NCBI RefSeq assembly: GCF_944324995.1
Contig: NZ_CALUYL010000024.1
Location: 1 to 56,787 of the forward strand
Direction: 5' to 3'
DNA length: 56,787 nt
DNA from: an uncultured Mailhella sp.
Lineage (GTDB): Bacteria; Desulfobacterota; Desulfovibrionia; Desulfovibrionales; Desulfovibrionaceae
Every line of letters starts with the position of its first letter. Within the stretch, counting starts at the first letter, position 1. Below are positions 36,124-45,898 of this stretch, one piece after another. The notes beneath the pieces were generated by a model, which ran no database searches, had not been told where the DNA came from, and worked only from the letters and a program-made list of their open reading frames with translations. Both the position numbers and the translations under genes were made by a program.

Positions 36124-36720
36124 CAGGAAAGGCAGAAAAGGCAGGAAAGGCATGCGGGGGAAATAATTCCCCCCGCGCCCCCCTGATTCTGCCTCCCGGC
36201 TTCGCCGGTTCGGCAGGACAGGGTGAACGGGAAGATTATGCCCGAAGCCAAGGGCGAGGGGGAGAGTGGAGGCCGGAAGGCCGCTTTTCAACGCTCTGGG
36301 GCCCCGGGCGACGTCAGGAGCCCGGCCGACGGCCGCAAGTAGCCGGAATTCATTTCCGGCGTTAAACGCAGCCGCCGTCGTGCAAGTGGTGCAGTCCGCA
36401 CAGCGTGTCTTGCGCAAACGGGCCTGCGTGTTCGTCGGAGCTTTGCAAAGTTAGAAATAATTCCCCCCGCGCCCCCCCTGATTCTGCCGAAGGCTGCGCC
36501 GTTCGGCGGGCGCTGGCGGGAAGGCAAAACGTGTTGCCGAAGATGCGCGGGCGTTCGGAAAGGCCGCGGTTGCGAGCGGTAGTGTGCTTGGCGTGCGCGC
36601 TTCGGTCTGCGGACTCAGTGCAGGTGTGTCCTGTCGGACCCACCTGCGGTGGCCGACTCCTGTCCGGTCTTCGCCGGACAGTCGTGTCAAAGGAAAGGAT
36701 TTCCAGATTTTTGAGGGATA
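36122..36720 (+). repeat. Composite structured repeat, copy 9
   Basis: It begins on the TAG of mrdA. It is a complete copy: purine head, head hairpin, CCGGCTTCGCCGG hairpin, CCGGGC / GCCCGG, GCCGGAA / TTCCGGC, second head, GTGTCC / GGACCCAC, and TGTCCGGT / GCCGGACA, ending near TTTCCAGATTTTTG. Confidence 0.85.
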
Positions 36721-36902
36721 GCTGCCGAACGCTGTGCAGGAAAAGTCCTCTCTTCTGAGTGGAGGGGAAGCCGGAATCTGTCGCGCCCGCTGACGGGGAA
36801 AGCCGTTGCGGTGATGTTCCTGGTACTCTGCCGGACGACCGTGAGTAAAGAATGAAGTTCCGAAAGTCTTGTGTCGTTGTCCGGCCGAAAAAGAGTAAAA
36901 TA

Positions 36903-36938
36903 AACCGCAGGATTCCGTTATCGGGAAAGCCTGCGGTT
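36903..36938 (-). terminator. Hairpin downstream of typA (second terminator candidate)
   Basis: AACCGCAGG pairs with CCTGCGGTT; on the minus strand it is followed by TTTATTTTACTC. It lies about 120 bases past the typA stop. Bases 36721-36902 hold no other feature. Confidence 0.5.
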
Positions 36939-36954
36939 CATAGTTGTCACAAAC

Positions 36955-37028
36955 AAAAGTTTTAGGAAGGAGGATGGGGGGGGCGGGGGAAGGAGGAAAG
37001 CCCTTTTTCAAAAGGGTTTCCTCCTTCA
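36955..37028 (-). terminator. Terminator of typA, within a second repeated element
   Basis: Long stem AAGGAGGAAA ... TTTCCTCCTT around GCCCTTTTTCAAAAGGG (36990-37026), preceded by AAAAGTTTTAGGAAGG. The same element, with both arms changed together, occurs at 47781-47860. Confidence 0.6.
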
Positions 37029-37058
37029 CCCGCTCGCCATCACTATCTTTTTCTTCAA

Positions 37059-38894
37059 TTACACGCGCTTGCGGCCGCCGCCCATACGGTAGCGTTCGGC
37101 GCAGGAGAGGACGGCCTTACGGAGTCTGAGGGAGTGGGGGGTGACTTCGAGGACTTCGTCTTCGCGCATGAAGTTGAGGCACTGTTCGAGGGACATGGGG
37201 CGCACGGGGGTGAGGATGATGTTTTCATCGTGGCCGGCGGCGCGGAGGTTGGTGAGTTTCTTTTCTTTGGTGGCGTTGACGTCGATATCGTTGTCGCGGT
37301 TGTGTTCGCCGACGATCATGCCTTCATAGACGGGGTCGCCGGGCACGACGAAGAGGCGGCCGCGGGGTTCGAGGTTATAGAGGGCGTAGGCCACGGCGTT
37401 GCCGGGGCGGTCGGCGATGAGGGAACCGGTCATGCGGGTAAGGAAGTCGCCGCGGTAGGGTTCGTAGCCGCTGAAGTTCGAGTTGAGGATGCCGGTGCCC
37501 TTGGTATCGGTGAGGAATTCGTCGCGGTAGCCGATGAGGCCGCGGGCGGGCACGGAGAAGGAGAGGCGCACACGACCGGTGCCGTTGTTCACGCAGTTGG
37601 TCATGCGGCCCTTGCGGAAGTTCAGCTTTTCGGTGACGACGCCCATATAGATTTCGTCGCAGTCGATGGAGACTTCTTCGATGGGTTCGTACTTCTGGCC
37701 GTCGATTTCCTTGAAGATGACTTCGGGGCGGCCGACGGTGAGTTCAAAGCCTTCGCGGCGCATGGTTTCCACGATGATGGCCATCTGGAATTCGCCGCGA
37801 CCCTTGACGAGGAAGGCGTCGCGATCTTCGGTGTCTTCGACCTTGATGGACACGTTGCGGAGGGCTTCGCGATCGAGGCGTTCGCGGATTTTGCGGGCCT
37901 GCACGAGTTTGCCGTCGCGACCGGCGAGGGGGGAGGTGTTGATGCCGAAGCGCATGGACACGGTGGGGTCGTCCACCTTGATGCGGGGCAGGGGCGAGGG
38001 ATCGGCGGCGGTGCAGATGGTGTCGCCGATGGTCACGTCTTCGATGCCCGCCATGACCACGATATCGCCGGCATCGACTTCATCGACATCGACCATGTTT
38101 TTGCCCTTGTACACCTGGAAGCGGGTGGCGCGCAGCGGACGGGGCTTGCCGTCTTCGCCGATGCAGACGAGGGCGTCCTTGGTGTGGGCGTGGCCGTTGC
38201 GGATGCGGCCCACGGCGAGTCTGCCGAGGTAGTCGGAATAATCGAGGTCGGCGACGAGCATGTGGAAGGGCATTTCAGGATCGTACGACGGCGCGGGGAT
38301 ATACTTGAGGATGGCGTCGAAGAGGGGAGAAAGGTCCTTACGTTCGTCGTTGAGGTTGTTCATGGCGACGGCGTCGCGACCGATGGCGTAGAGCACGGGG
38401 AATTCGAGCTGACTTTCGTTGGCGTCGAGGTCGATGAAGAGGTCATAGACTTCGTTGAGGACTTCGGCGGGACGGGCGTCTTTTCTGTCGATCTTGTTGA
38501 GCACCACGATGACGGGCAGGGAGAGACCGAGGGCCTTGCGCAGCACGAAGCGAGTCTGGGGGAGGGGGCCTTCGGAAGCGTCCACGAGGAGGATCACGCC
38601 GTCAACCATGGAGAGGGCGCGTTCGACTTCGCCGCCGAAGTCGGCGTGGCCGGGGGTGTCGAGAATGTTGATGCGAACGCCTTTCCAGCCCACGGCGCAG
38701 TTTTTGGCGGAAATGGTGATGCCGCGTTCGCGTTCGAGTTCCATGCTGTCCATGAGGCGGTCGTCGACCACCTGATCGGCGCGGAACATGCCGCTCTGCT
38801 TGAAGAGGCCGTCCACCAGGGTGGTCTTGCCGTGGTCGACGTGGGCGATAATGGCGATATTGCGGAGAGATTCGTTACGGGCGAGAGAACTCAC
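37059..38894 (-). CDS. typA: Ribosome-associated GTPase TypA/BipA
   Basis: The protein has 611 residues. The translational GTPase has the P-loop AHVDHGKTT, the [15 protein letters not shown] switch segment and the [10 protein letters not shown] base motif, followed by EF-G-like domains III and V (GRGEFQMAI) and the TypA-specific C-terminal domain. It acts on ribosomes in stress adaptation and 50S assembly. The start is the GTG at 38894 ([12 protein letters not shown]), with GAAGGAAT upstream; the open frame runs 74 codons further but that part is low-complexity Arg/Gly. It appears monocistronic, with terminators downstream. Confidence 0.95.
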   Translation of the reverse strand: MSSLARNESLRNIAIIAHVDHGKTTLVDGLFKQSGMFRADQVVDDRLMDSMELERERGITISAKNCAVGWKGVRINILDTPGHADFGGEVERALSMVDGVILLVDASEGPLPQTRFVLRKALGLSLPVIVVLNKIDRKDARPAEVLNEVYDLFIDLDANESQLEFPVLYAIGRDAVAMNNLNDERKDLSPLFDAILKYIPAPSYDPEMPFHMLVADLDYSDYLGRLAVGRIRNGHAHTKDALVCIGEDGKPRPLRATRFQVYKGKNMVDVDEVDAGDIVVMAGIEDVTIGDTICTAADPSPLPRIKVDDPTVSMRFGINTSPLAGRDGKLVQARKIRERLDREALRNVSIKVEDTEDRDAFLVKGRGEFQMAIIVETMRREGFELTVGRPEVIFKEIDGQKYEPIEEVSIDCDEIYMGVVTEKLNFRKGRMTNCVNNGTGRVRLSFSVPARGLIGYRDEFLTDTKGTGILNSNFSGYEPYRGDFLTRMTGSLIADRPGNAVAYALYNLEPRGRLFVVPGDPVYEGMIVGEHNRDNDIDVNATKEKKLTNLRAAGHDENIILTPVRPMSLEQCLNFMREDEVLEVTPHSLRLRKAVLSCAERYRMGGGRKRV

Positions 38895-39149
38895 GTTCGC
38901 ATTCCTTCTTTGACTTGGTTTGAAAAAAGTTGCCTTCGCGCGGACTGCGCCGACTCCTCCGAACGCCGACCCGCGCGCACGCGCAGCCCGACGCCGAAAC
39001 CCTGCCGGGCGGCGGCGGAAAACCTGCCCGAAGCCGCTCCCTTCTCGAAGCCGCCCCGGACGGATGAATGACTCTTTGAAACTGTGAAGTATAAAGAAAG
39101 GAAGCAGAGATTGCAACCCTCCCTCCCCCCTGCCCCGCCGGGCGGCAAC
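38895..39149. other. Upstream region of typA
   Basis: GC-rich, with no gene supported. The typA promoter should lie here on the minus strand but no convincing pair of boxes was found. Confidence 0.35.
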
Positions 39150-39740
39150 GCCCCCGGAAAGGCGGGAAAGGCAGAAAAGGCATGCGGGGGAAATAATTCC
39201 CCCCGCGCCCCCCTGATTCTGCTTCGCAGCTAAAGCTGCTTCAGCAGGACAGGGTGAACGGGAAGATTATGTCCGAGGCAAAGGGCGAGGGGGAGAGTGG
39301 AGGCCGGAAGGCCGTCTTTCAACGCGCTGGGGCCCCGGGCGACGTCAGGAGCTCGGCCGACGGCAGCAAGCAGCCGGAATTCACTTCCGGCGTTAAGCGC
39401 AGCCGCCGTCGTGCAAGCGATGCAGCTCGTACAGCGTGTCTTGCGCAAACGGGATTGTGTGCTTTTTGCGGTCTGCAAGGTCAGAGATAATCTCCCCCGG
39501 TCCCCCCTGATTCCGCCGAAGGCTGCGCCCTCGGCGGGCGCTGGTGGGAAGGCAGGGCGAGTTGCCGAAGATGGCGGGATTTTGAAAAGGCAGGGACTGC
39601 GAGGTTTTGGCGTGCTTGGCTGACGCTGCTCGGGCTGCGGACGCAGTGCAGGTGTGTCCTCACGGCCCCACCTGCGGTGGCCGACTCCTGTCCGGCCTTC
39701 GCCGGACAGTCGTGTCAAAGGAAAGGATTTCCAGATGAGG
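39150..39740 (+). repeat. Composite structured repeat, copy 10
   Basis: A full copy not attached to a stop codon. Its hairpin is the CGCAGCTAAAGCTGC version with outer arms CTGCT / AGCAG, a paired change from CTGCC / GGCAG in other copies. The tail has GTGTCC ... GGCCCCAC and TGTCCGGC / GCCGGACA. Confidence 0.82.
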
Positions 39741-40005
39741 GGGGGAGAACATCGAGGGGCGAGAAAGTAAACCGGAAAGTTTTTTTGTCGTTCTGGCCCC
39801 CCGGGCGTTGAGAGACGGCCTTCCGGCAGTCACTCCCCCCTTTGTCCTTCGCACTGCGCATAATTTTTCCGTTCCCCCTGTCCTGCCGAACCGGCGAAGC
39901 CGGGAGGCAGAAACAGGGGGGTGCGGGGGGCTTGTCCCGACTTTGTCGGGGAATTATTTCCCCCCGCATGCCTTTTCTGCCTTTTCTGTCTTTCCATTTT
40001 GTTGC
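39741..40005 (-). repeat. Composite structured repeat, copy 11 (minus strand, head only)
   Basis: It faces copy 10 tail to tail. Read on the minus strand from 40003: purine head, head hairpin with the inserted CCCGACAAAGTCGGG (39950-39936), CCGGCTTCGCCGG hairpin, ending in the middle module near 39795. Confidence 0.8.
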
Positions 40006-40068
40006 GGGGTGCGGGGAATCGGGGTATTATGGGGCGTTGGTTTGGGACTTTGTGCGAGGGGGTTGTCT

Positions 40069-42447
40069 GTGCGGAAGGCGGGATACGAATCGGAAGAGGA
40101 CACGAAGGTTCGGTACATTACTCCGGCCATTCAGCATGCGGGGTGGCAGAGCAGTCAGATCATGATGGAGTATTCGCTCAAGGCGGACAGGTATCGCATC
40201 ATTCCCGAGCAGAACTGCACCATTCGTGAGAAGCAGGCATCCCGCACGAAGCCGGACTACATTCTTTTTCGGGATGTGAACCGGCCGTTGGCGGTGGTGG
40301 AGGCGAAAAAGCGCGGGAAGACGGCGCGCGACGGTCTGGATCAGGCCATTGAGTACGCCCGGCTTTTGGATGTGCCGTTTGCCTACGCCTCGGCGGGGGA
40401 AGGATTTATTGAGTTTGAGATACCCACGGGCACGCTGAGGGAATTGCCGCTGCACGGATTTCCCTCCCCGGAGGATCTGTGGAAGCGCTGGTGCGCGCTC
40501 TACCATGTGAGCGACGACGACAGAAAGACGCTTGAGAGCGCGCAGTATTACACGTCTGCGGGGGGCATGACGCCGCGCTATTATCAGATGCAGGCCATCA
40601 ACCGCACGGTGGACGCGGTGGTGGCGAAGCATCGGCGGCGTGCGCTTCTGGTGATGGCCACGGGCACGGGCAAGACCTACACGGCGTTTCAGATAGTGTG
40701 GCGTCTCAAGAAGGCCGGCGTGGTGAAGAATGTGCTTTATCTTGCCGATCGCAATCAGCTCGTGGATCAGACCATGATCGACGATTTTTCTCCCTTCCGC
40801 GCGATGTACAAGATTCAGAAGGGAACCATAGACAGGAACTATGAAATTTATTTCGGACTGTATCAGCAGCTCAAGGGGGACGAAAGCGAGCCGTTGTCCG
40901 ATCATTTCCGTCAGGTTCCGGAAAATTATTTCGATCTCATCATTGTGGATGAGTGTCACCGGGGCAGCGCGGACGAGCAGAGCAGCTGGCGCGACGTGCT
41001 TGAGTATTTCAAGTCGGCGATTCAGATAGGCATGACGGCCACGCCCAACGAGAAGGACGGGGCCAACAACATTGATTATTTCGGGGAGCCGCTGTTCACC
41101 TACACGCTCAAGCAGGGCATAGAAGACGGATTTCTTGCGCCGTATCAGGTGATATCCGTGCATCTGGACAAGGACGTCAACGGCTGGGAGCCCGGCGAGG
41201 ACGACGTGGATGTGGATGGTCGGCCCGTGCCGCGTCGTCTGTACCGGCTGAGCGATTTCGACAAGACGCTGGAAATCAGGGATCGCACGCGCAAGGTGGC
41301 CGAAGTGGTGACGAATTATCTTCATCATCTGGGCCGGATGTCCAAGACGATCATTTTTTGCGTGACGCAGCGGCACGCGGCGGCCATGCGCGACGCCATA
41401 CGCGAATGCAACCGCGACATGGTGGCCCGCGACTACCGCTACGCCGTGCGCATGACTGCCGACGACGAGGAAGGTCGGGGGCTGTATCAGGATTTCACGA
41501 GCGTGAACAGCGCCTATCCCGTTGTGGTGACTACGAGCAAGCTGCTGACCACGGGCGCGAACACGCGCTGCGTCAAGCTCATCGTGCTGGACAGCAACAT
41601 TCGTTCCATGACGGAGTTCAAGCAGATCATCGGACGCGGCACGCGTCTGCGTCCGGACGCTGGCAAGACCTTCTTCACGATTCTCGATTTCAGAAACGCG
41701 TGCGCGCTGTTTCACGATCCCGACTTCGACGGACCGGCCGACAATGCGAGCGTCTGGTCGGGGGAAGGGGATCCGCCGTGCAGGGAGCGCCCGGTCGGAA
41801 CGGACGGGGGCAGGGAATCCGCACCGCCCGAGGCCGCGCCGGAAGGCGTGAGTTCGCCGGAAGACGGCGAGCCGAGCCGTCTGATCGTGGTGGACGGCGT
41901 GGAGGTTTCGATACTGGGCAGGAGCGTAAGCTATCTGGATGAAAACGGCAGGCTCGTGACGGAAAAATTCGAGGAGTACACGAAGCGGAACATTCTTTCC
42001 TGCTACGGCACGGAAGAAGCGTTCCGCGCGGCGTGGAACGGACCGACGTCCAAGCGGGTGATTCTGGAAGAACTGGAGAAGCGCGGGGTGATGCTCAAGG
42101 AGCTCCGCAAGGAGCTGGGCAATCCGGATCTCGACGAGTTCGACATGATACGTCACATTGCCTTCGGCGCGCCCATGCTGACGCGAAAACTGCGTGCCGC
42201 GAGGGTGAAGAGCGCCCGTTTTCTGGAACGGTATCAGGGCACGGCGCGGGCGGTGCTGGAAAAGCTGCTTGACGCCTACGAGGAGAACGGCGTGTCGGAA
42301 ATAGACGGCGTGGACGCCCTGCGGGCCTGCGCGAATCTGGGCGGGGTGAAGCATCTTCTTCCGGAGTTCAACGGCAAAGAGGGCTACATGGAGGCGCTGC
42401 GCGCCATGCAGCATGAGCTGTACGAGGAAGAGGAAGAACCCGCGTAG
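40069..42447 (+). CDS. hsdR: Type I restriction enzyme, R (motor and nuclease) subunit
   Basis: The protein has 792 residues. The N-terminal nuclease core shows Asp63 (KPDYILF) and Glu78-Ala-Lys80 (VVEAKK). The superfamily 2 translocase has Walker A ATGTGKT (Lys202), DECH (Asp294 on), GMTATP, and the late helicase motif IIGRGTRLRPD. The size and the C-terminal domain fit the EcoEI-type R subunits, shorter than EcoKI HsdR. With HsdM and HsdS it cuts unmethylated foreign DNA after translocation. The start is a GTG at 40069 with AGGGGG six bases upstream; a TTG at 40063 is possible. It is first gene of the hsdRMS operon. Confidence 0.92.
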   Translation: MRKAGYESEEDTKVRYITPAIQHAGWQSSQIMMEYSLKADRYRIIPEQNCTIREKQASRTKPDYILFRDVNRPLAVVEAKKRGKTARDGLDQAIEYARLLDVPFAYASAGEGFIEFEIPTGTLRELPLHGFPSPEDLWKRWCALYHVSDDDRKTLESAQYYTSAGGMTPRYYQMQAINRTVDAVVAKHRRRALLVMATGTGKTYTAFQIVWRLKKAGVVKNVLYLADRNQLVDQTMIDDFSPFRAMYKIQKGTIDRNYEIYFGLYQQLKGDESEPLSDHFRQVPENYFDLIIVDECHRGSADEQSSWRDVLEYFKSAIQIGMTATPNEKDGANNIDYFGEPLFTYTLKQGIEDGFLAPYQVISVHLDKDVNGWEPGEDDVDVDGRPVPRRLYRLSDFDKTLEIRDRTRKVAEVVTNYLHHLGRMSKTIIFCVTQRHAAAMRDAIRECNRDMVARDYRYAVRMTADDEEGRGLYQDFTSVNSAYPVVVTTSKLLTTGANTRCVKLIVLDSNIRSMTEFKQIIGRGTRLRPDAGKTFFTILDFRNACALFHDPDFDGPADNASVWSGEGDPPCRERPVGTDGGRESAPPEAAPEGVSSPEDGEPSRLIVVDGVEVSILGRSVSYLDENGRLVTEKFEEYTKRNILSCYGTEEAFRAAWNGPTSKRVILEELEKRGVMLKELRKELGNPDLDEFDMIRHIAFGAPMLTRKLRAARVKSARFLERYQGTARAVLEKLLDAYEENGVSEIDGVDALRACANLGGVKHLLPEFNGKEGYMEALRAMQHELYEEEEEPA

Positions 42448-42738
42448 GAAGTCATCGTGCGGGGAAGCAGAGCGGGGAGCCTGCTCAGGAAAACAGCGCA
42501 CGACACCATTGCGCAGGCCATTGCAGGGAACCCTGGCGTCCGACAGTTTGTGGGCGGGGCGGTCGCGTGGTTTGCGCGGAAGGCATAAACATTTCATCTT
42601 CACGCGAGGGATGAGTTCAAGTAGTCTCGATGGGCGCGGGCCGGCCGTAGGTGGCGAGGTTCGTGCGCAAGGGGGCGTTTTTTGCGTTTCGGCGCGCCCT
42701 CGGAACACTGAACTGCCGCATGACGGCAGGAGAATGCA
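42448..42738. other. Spacer between hsdR and hsdM
   Basis: 291 bases without a supported gene. A short open frame crosses it but has no ribosome site. An AGGAG site for hsdM is at its end. A separate promoter for the methylase genes would be expected here, but none is clear. Confidence 0.35.
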
Positions 42739-44202
42739 ATGAGTCTTTCGACCTTCATCAAGCGGATGCGCGACATCACGCGTCTGGATCAGGGCATCAA
42801 CGGCGACGCGCAGCGCATCGAGCAGCTGACGTGGATGCTGTTTCTGAAAATTTACGACGACAGGGAATACGACTGGGAAGCCTTTGACGACGATTATGAA
42901 TCCATCATTCCCGAGCCGTGCCGCTGGCGCAACTGGGCGGATACCGTGAACGACACGGCGCTCAAGGGGGATGCGCTGATCTCGTTTGTGGACGGCACGC
43001 TTCTGCCCACGCTGAAGGATTTGTCCATTCCCGCGGGCTGTCCGCTGCGCAAGAGCATTGTGAAGACGGTATTCACCGACATTCACAACTTCATGAAGGA
43101 CGGCGTGCTGCTGCGTCAGCTCATCAGCGAGATCAACGAATGCGATTTCAACGATCCGCGTGAAGCCCACGCCTTCGGCTCGATTTACGAAAGCATACTC
43201 AAACTGCTGCAGAGCGCGGGCAGTTCCGGCGAGTTCTACACGCCTCGCGCGCTCACGGATTTCATGGCGCGTCACGTTGAGCTGAAGCTCGGCGACCGTG
43301 TGGCGGACTTCGCCTGCGGCACGGGCGGTTTTCTGAATTCCGCGCGGGAGGTGCTGAGCGATTCTGCCCGAACGGTGGAGCAGCGCGAGCTGCTGAGCCG
43401 TTCGTTTTACGGTACGGAAAAGAAGCCGCTGCCGTATCTTTTGTGCGTGACCAATCTGCTGCTGCACGGCGTGGATGAGCCGCTGATAACCTATGGCAAT
43501 TCGCTCGCGAAAAACACGGGCGACTACACGGAAAACGACAAGTTCGACGTCATTCTCATGAATCCGCCCTACGGCGGCAGCGAACAGCCGGTGATACAGC
43601 AGAATTTTCCGGGCAACATGCGCAGCGCGGAAACGGCCGATCTGTTCATCATTCTCATCATGACGCGGCTTCGGGCCACGGGTCGGGCGGCGGTGGTCAT
43701 TCCCGACGGCTTTCTGTTCGGCGGCGGCAACAAGGCGGAAATAAAGAAGGAGCTGCTCCATCATTTCAATCTTCACACGGTGCTGCGCCTGCCGGGGTCG
43801 GTGTTTTCGCCGTACACGTCCATAGCGACCAACGTGCTGTTCTTCAACGGTACGGGGCCCACGAAGGAAACATGGTTCTACCGGGTGGACATGCCGGAAG
43901 GCTATAAGCATTTTTCCAAAACCAGGCCCATGCTGCCGGAACATTTTGCCGCGCTCGACGCCTGGTGGAATCATCGTGTGCCGCTGGAGGAGAACGGCGC
44001 GGACAAGGCCCGCTGCTACAGCGCAGGCGAACTGGAAGAGCGGAATTTTAATTTTGATCTGTGCGGCTTTCCGCAGGAGGAAGAGGAAATTCTGCCGCCC
44101 GAGGAACTCATTGCCCGCTATCAGGCGGAACGCGCCAGACATCTGAAAGTCATGGATGACGCGCTCGACCACATTCTTTCCATGATCGGAGGCCGGGCAT
44201 GA
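42739..44202 (+). CDS. hsdM: Type I DNA methyltransferase, M subunit
   Basis: The protein has 487 residues. It is an N6-adenine methyltransferase. The N-terminal helical HsdM_N domain (about 5-130) is followed by the SAM-binding motif ADFACGTGGFL (about 190-200) and the catalytic NPPY at 275-278 (MNPPYGGSEQ). The start has GGCAGGAG upstream. Its stop overlaps the hsdS start by ATGA. The protein modifies host DNA with HsdS and is needed for restriction with HsdR. Confidence 0.95.
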   Translation: MSLSTFIKRMRDITRLDQGINGDAQRIEQLTWMLFLKIYDDREYDWEAFDDDYESIIPEPCRWRNWADTVNDTALKGDALISFVDGTLLPTLKDLSIPAGCPLRKSIVKTVFTDIHNFMKDGVLLRQLISEINECDFNDPREAHAFGSIYESILKLLQSAGSSGEFYTPRALTDFMARHVELKLGDRVADFACGTGGFLNSAREVLSDSARTVEQRELLSRSFYGTEKKPLPYLLCVTNLLLHGVDEPLITYGNSLAKNTGDYTENDKFDVILMNPPYGGSEQPVIQQNFPGNMRSAETADLFIILIMTRLRATGRAAVVIPDGFLFGGGNKAEIKKELLHHFNLHTVLRLPGSVFSPYTSIATNVLFFNGTGPTKETWFYRVDMPEGYKHFSKTRPMLPEHFAALDAWWNHRVPLEENGADKARCYSAGELEERNFNFDLCGFPQEEEEILPPEELIARYQAERARHLKVMDDALDHILSMIGGRA

Positions 44203-45563
44203 CCGCTGATGAGCTCAAGGCTTCCGTCTTGCAGATGGCCATAGAGGGCAGACTCGTGCCTCAGCTCGATGACGAACCGGCGGTCGATATGGACGTCGAC
44301 TCGCCGGACGACGTGCCCTTCGACATTCCAGAAAAGTGGAAGTGGTGTTATCTAAAAGAAATTGTCGAGTTAATAAATGGTGATAGAGGTGTAAATTATC
44401 CTTCTAAAGATAAATTATTGCATAATAATACTGGAAATCCATTTATCAGTGCAATAAATTTAAAAGAAAATAAAATTTTATATGATGAAAAGCTTTTATT
44501 CTTGTCAGATGAGCAGCTTTTAAAGTTGAGAAGTGGAAAAATTTTAAATAATGATATACTTCTTTGCATTAGAGGTTCGTTGGGTAAATTTGGAATTGCT
44601 GATAAAACTGGTGGTGCAATAGCATCATCTCTTGTAATTCTCAGAGTAAAAAATATAAAAAAGTTGTATTTTAAATATATAGGACTGTTTTTAAATACAA
44701 ATTTATTTAAAAAACATATTATTAACACAAAGAATGGAGCAGTATTGCCTAATTTAAGTGCAAAAGCTGTTAGTAATTTTGCTATTCCCCTTCCCCCACT
44801 TTCGGAACAGCGACGCATTGTGGAGAAGCTGGAGGAGATTCTTCCAGTGATTGAAGAGTACGGCAAGGCGCATGACGCGTTGCAGGCCGTGGAAAAGGCG
44901 TTGCCGGGAAAGCTGCGCGCCTCGTTGTTGCAGGAAGCGATTTCCGGTCGGCTTGTTCCTCAGCTCGATGACGAATCGACCGTCGATATTGACGCCGAAA
45001 CGCCGGACGACGTGCCTTTTGCCATTCCGGAAAAGTGGAAGTGGGTGAGGATAAATAATATTGGCAAGGTAGCAAGTGGGGCAACTCCGAAGACTGGGGT
45101 TGCAGGCTATTGGTCGTCTAAGGGAATTCCATGGATAACTCCTGCTGACTTGGGAAAAAATAAATCAAAAACCATTTCATGCGGAGAAAGATTCATTACA
45201 CAAGAAGGATATGATTCTTGCTCTGTCGTCATACTTCCTAAAGGTACAATAGTTTATTCGTCGCGAGCCCCAATAGGTTATTTGGCAATAGCCGAAAATG
45301 AATTGACAACAAATCAGGGGTGCAAGTCTGTAATACCTAATACTGATATTGTTGATTCAGAATACGTTTATTATACGCTTATGGCTCTTACTCCAGAAAT
45401 ACAGAGTCGAGCATCAGGAACAACATTTCTTGAAATATCGGGGAAAAAAATGGGAGAAACTTTGTTTCCCCTCCCCCCGCTTGCGGAACAGCGGCGCATT
45501 GTGGAGCGTCTGAACGAGCTTTTGCCGAGTGTAGAGGCTATGGACAAGCTGTATCAGGAATAA
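44199..45563 (+). CDS. hsdS: Type I specificity subunit
   Basis: The protein has 454 residues. It has two target-recognition domains (about 47-200 and 280-425), each followed by a conserved helix ending in PLPPLxEQRRIVExL. The start of each half is an internal repeat: residues 6-45 (KASVLQMAIEGRLVPQLDDE) and about 240-280 (RASLLQEAISGRLVPQLDDE). The recognition domains are markedly AT-rich (about 44340-44780 and 45040-45460), while the conserved parts have the high GC of the host. This mosaic shows that recognition domains were swapped in from other genomes. The target sequence, of two half-sites, cannot be read from the protein. Confidence 0.93.
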   Translation: MTADELKASVLQMAIEGRLVPQLDDEPAVDMDVDSPDDVPFDIPEKWKWCYLKEIVELINGDRGVNYPSKDKLLHNNTGNPFISAINLKENKILYDEKLLFLSDEQLLKLRSGKILNNDILLCIRGSLGKFGIADKTGGAIASSLVILRVKNIKKLYFKYIGLFLNTNLFKKHIINTKNGAVLPNLSAKAVSNFAIPLPPLSEQRRIVEKLEEILPVIEEYGKAHDALQAVEKALPGKLRASLLQEAISGRLVPQLDDESTVDIDAETPDDVPFAIPEKWKWVRINNIGKVASGATPKTGVAGYWSSKGIPWITPADLGKNKSKTISCGERFITQEGYDSCSVVILPKGTIVYSSRAPIGYLAIAENELTTNQGCKSVIPNTDIVDSEYVYYTLMALTPEIQSRASGTTFLEISGKKMGETLFPLPPLAEQRRIVERLNELLPSVEAMDKLYQE

Positions 45564-45572
45564 GACGAAAGA

Positions 45573-45606
45573 AAAAAGCGTCCGGTGAAAAGCCGGACGT
45601 TTTTTG
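45573..45606 (+). terminator. Intrinsic terminator of hsdRMS
   Basis: CGTCCGG (45579-45585) pairs with CCGGACG (45593-45599), followed by six T, 10-40 bases past the hsdS stop. Confidence 0.85.
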
Positions 45607-45739
45607 CGCTGTCTTGCGTGGTCAGAGGGCGACGCGGCGCGGGAGAGGGCGTTTTCGGGCGTTGTTGGCGGCGGCCCTGAATCGAAACCGGAGTCGAGGC
45701 TGGTCCGGGAGAAGAGAGAATCCGGAAGAGACCGGAACA

Positions 45740-45898
45740 CGCCTTCCCCCTTTCGCCTTCGTTCCGGGCATAATCATCCCGTTCACCCTGTCCTGCCGAA
45801 CCGGCGAAGCCGGGAGGCAGAAACAGGGGGGTGCGGGGGGGATTATCTCCCCCGCATGCCTTTCCTGTCTTTCCTCTCTTTCTGCCTTTCCTGCCTTT
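45740..45898 (-). repeat. Composite structured repeat, copy 12 (minus strand, head only)
   Basis: Read on the minus strand it starts on the TAA stop of the radical SAM gene (45897) with AAAGGCAG units, then the head hairpin and the CCGGCTTCGCCGG hairpin, and ends near 45745. Bases 45607-45739 have no recognised feature. Confidence 0.82.

Noticed and set aside
40027-44172. 1381-codon minus-strand open frame opposite hsdR and hsdM
   Set aside because: Clear type I restriction motifs are on the plus strand; the reverse frame is composition-driven.
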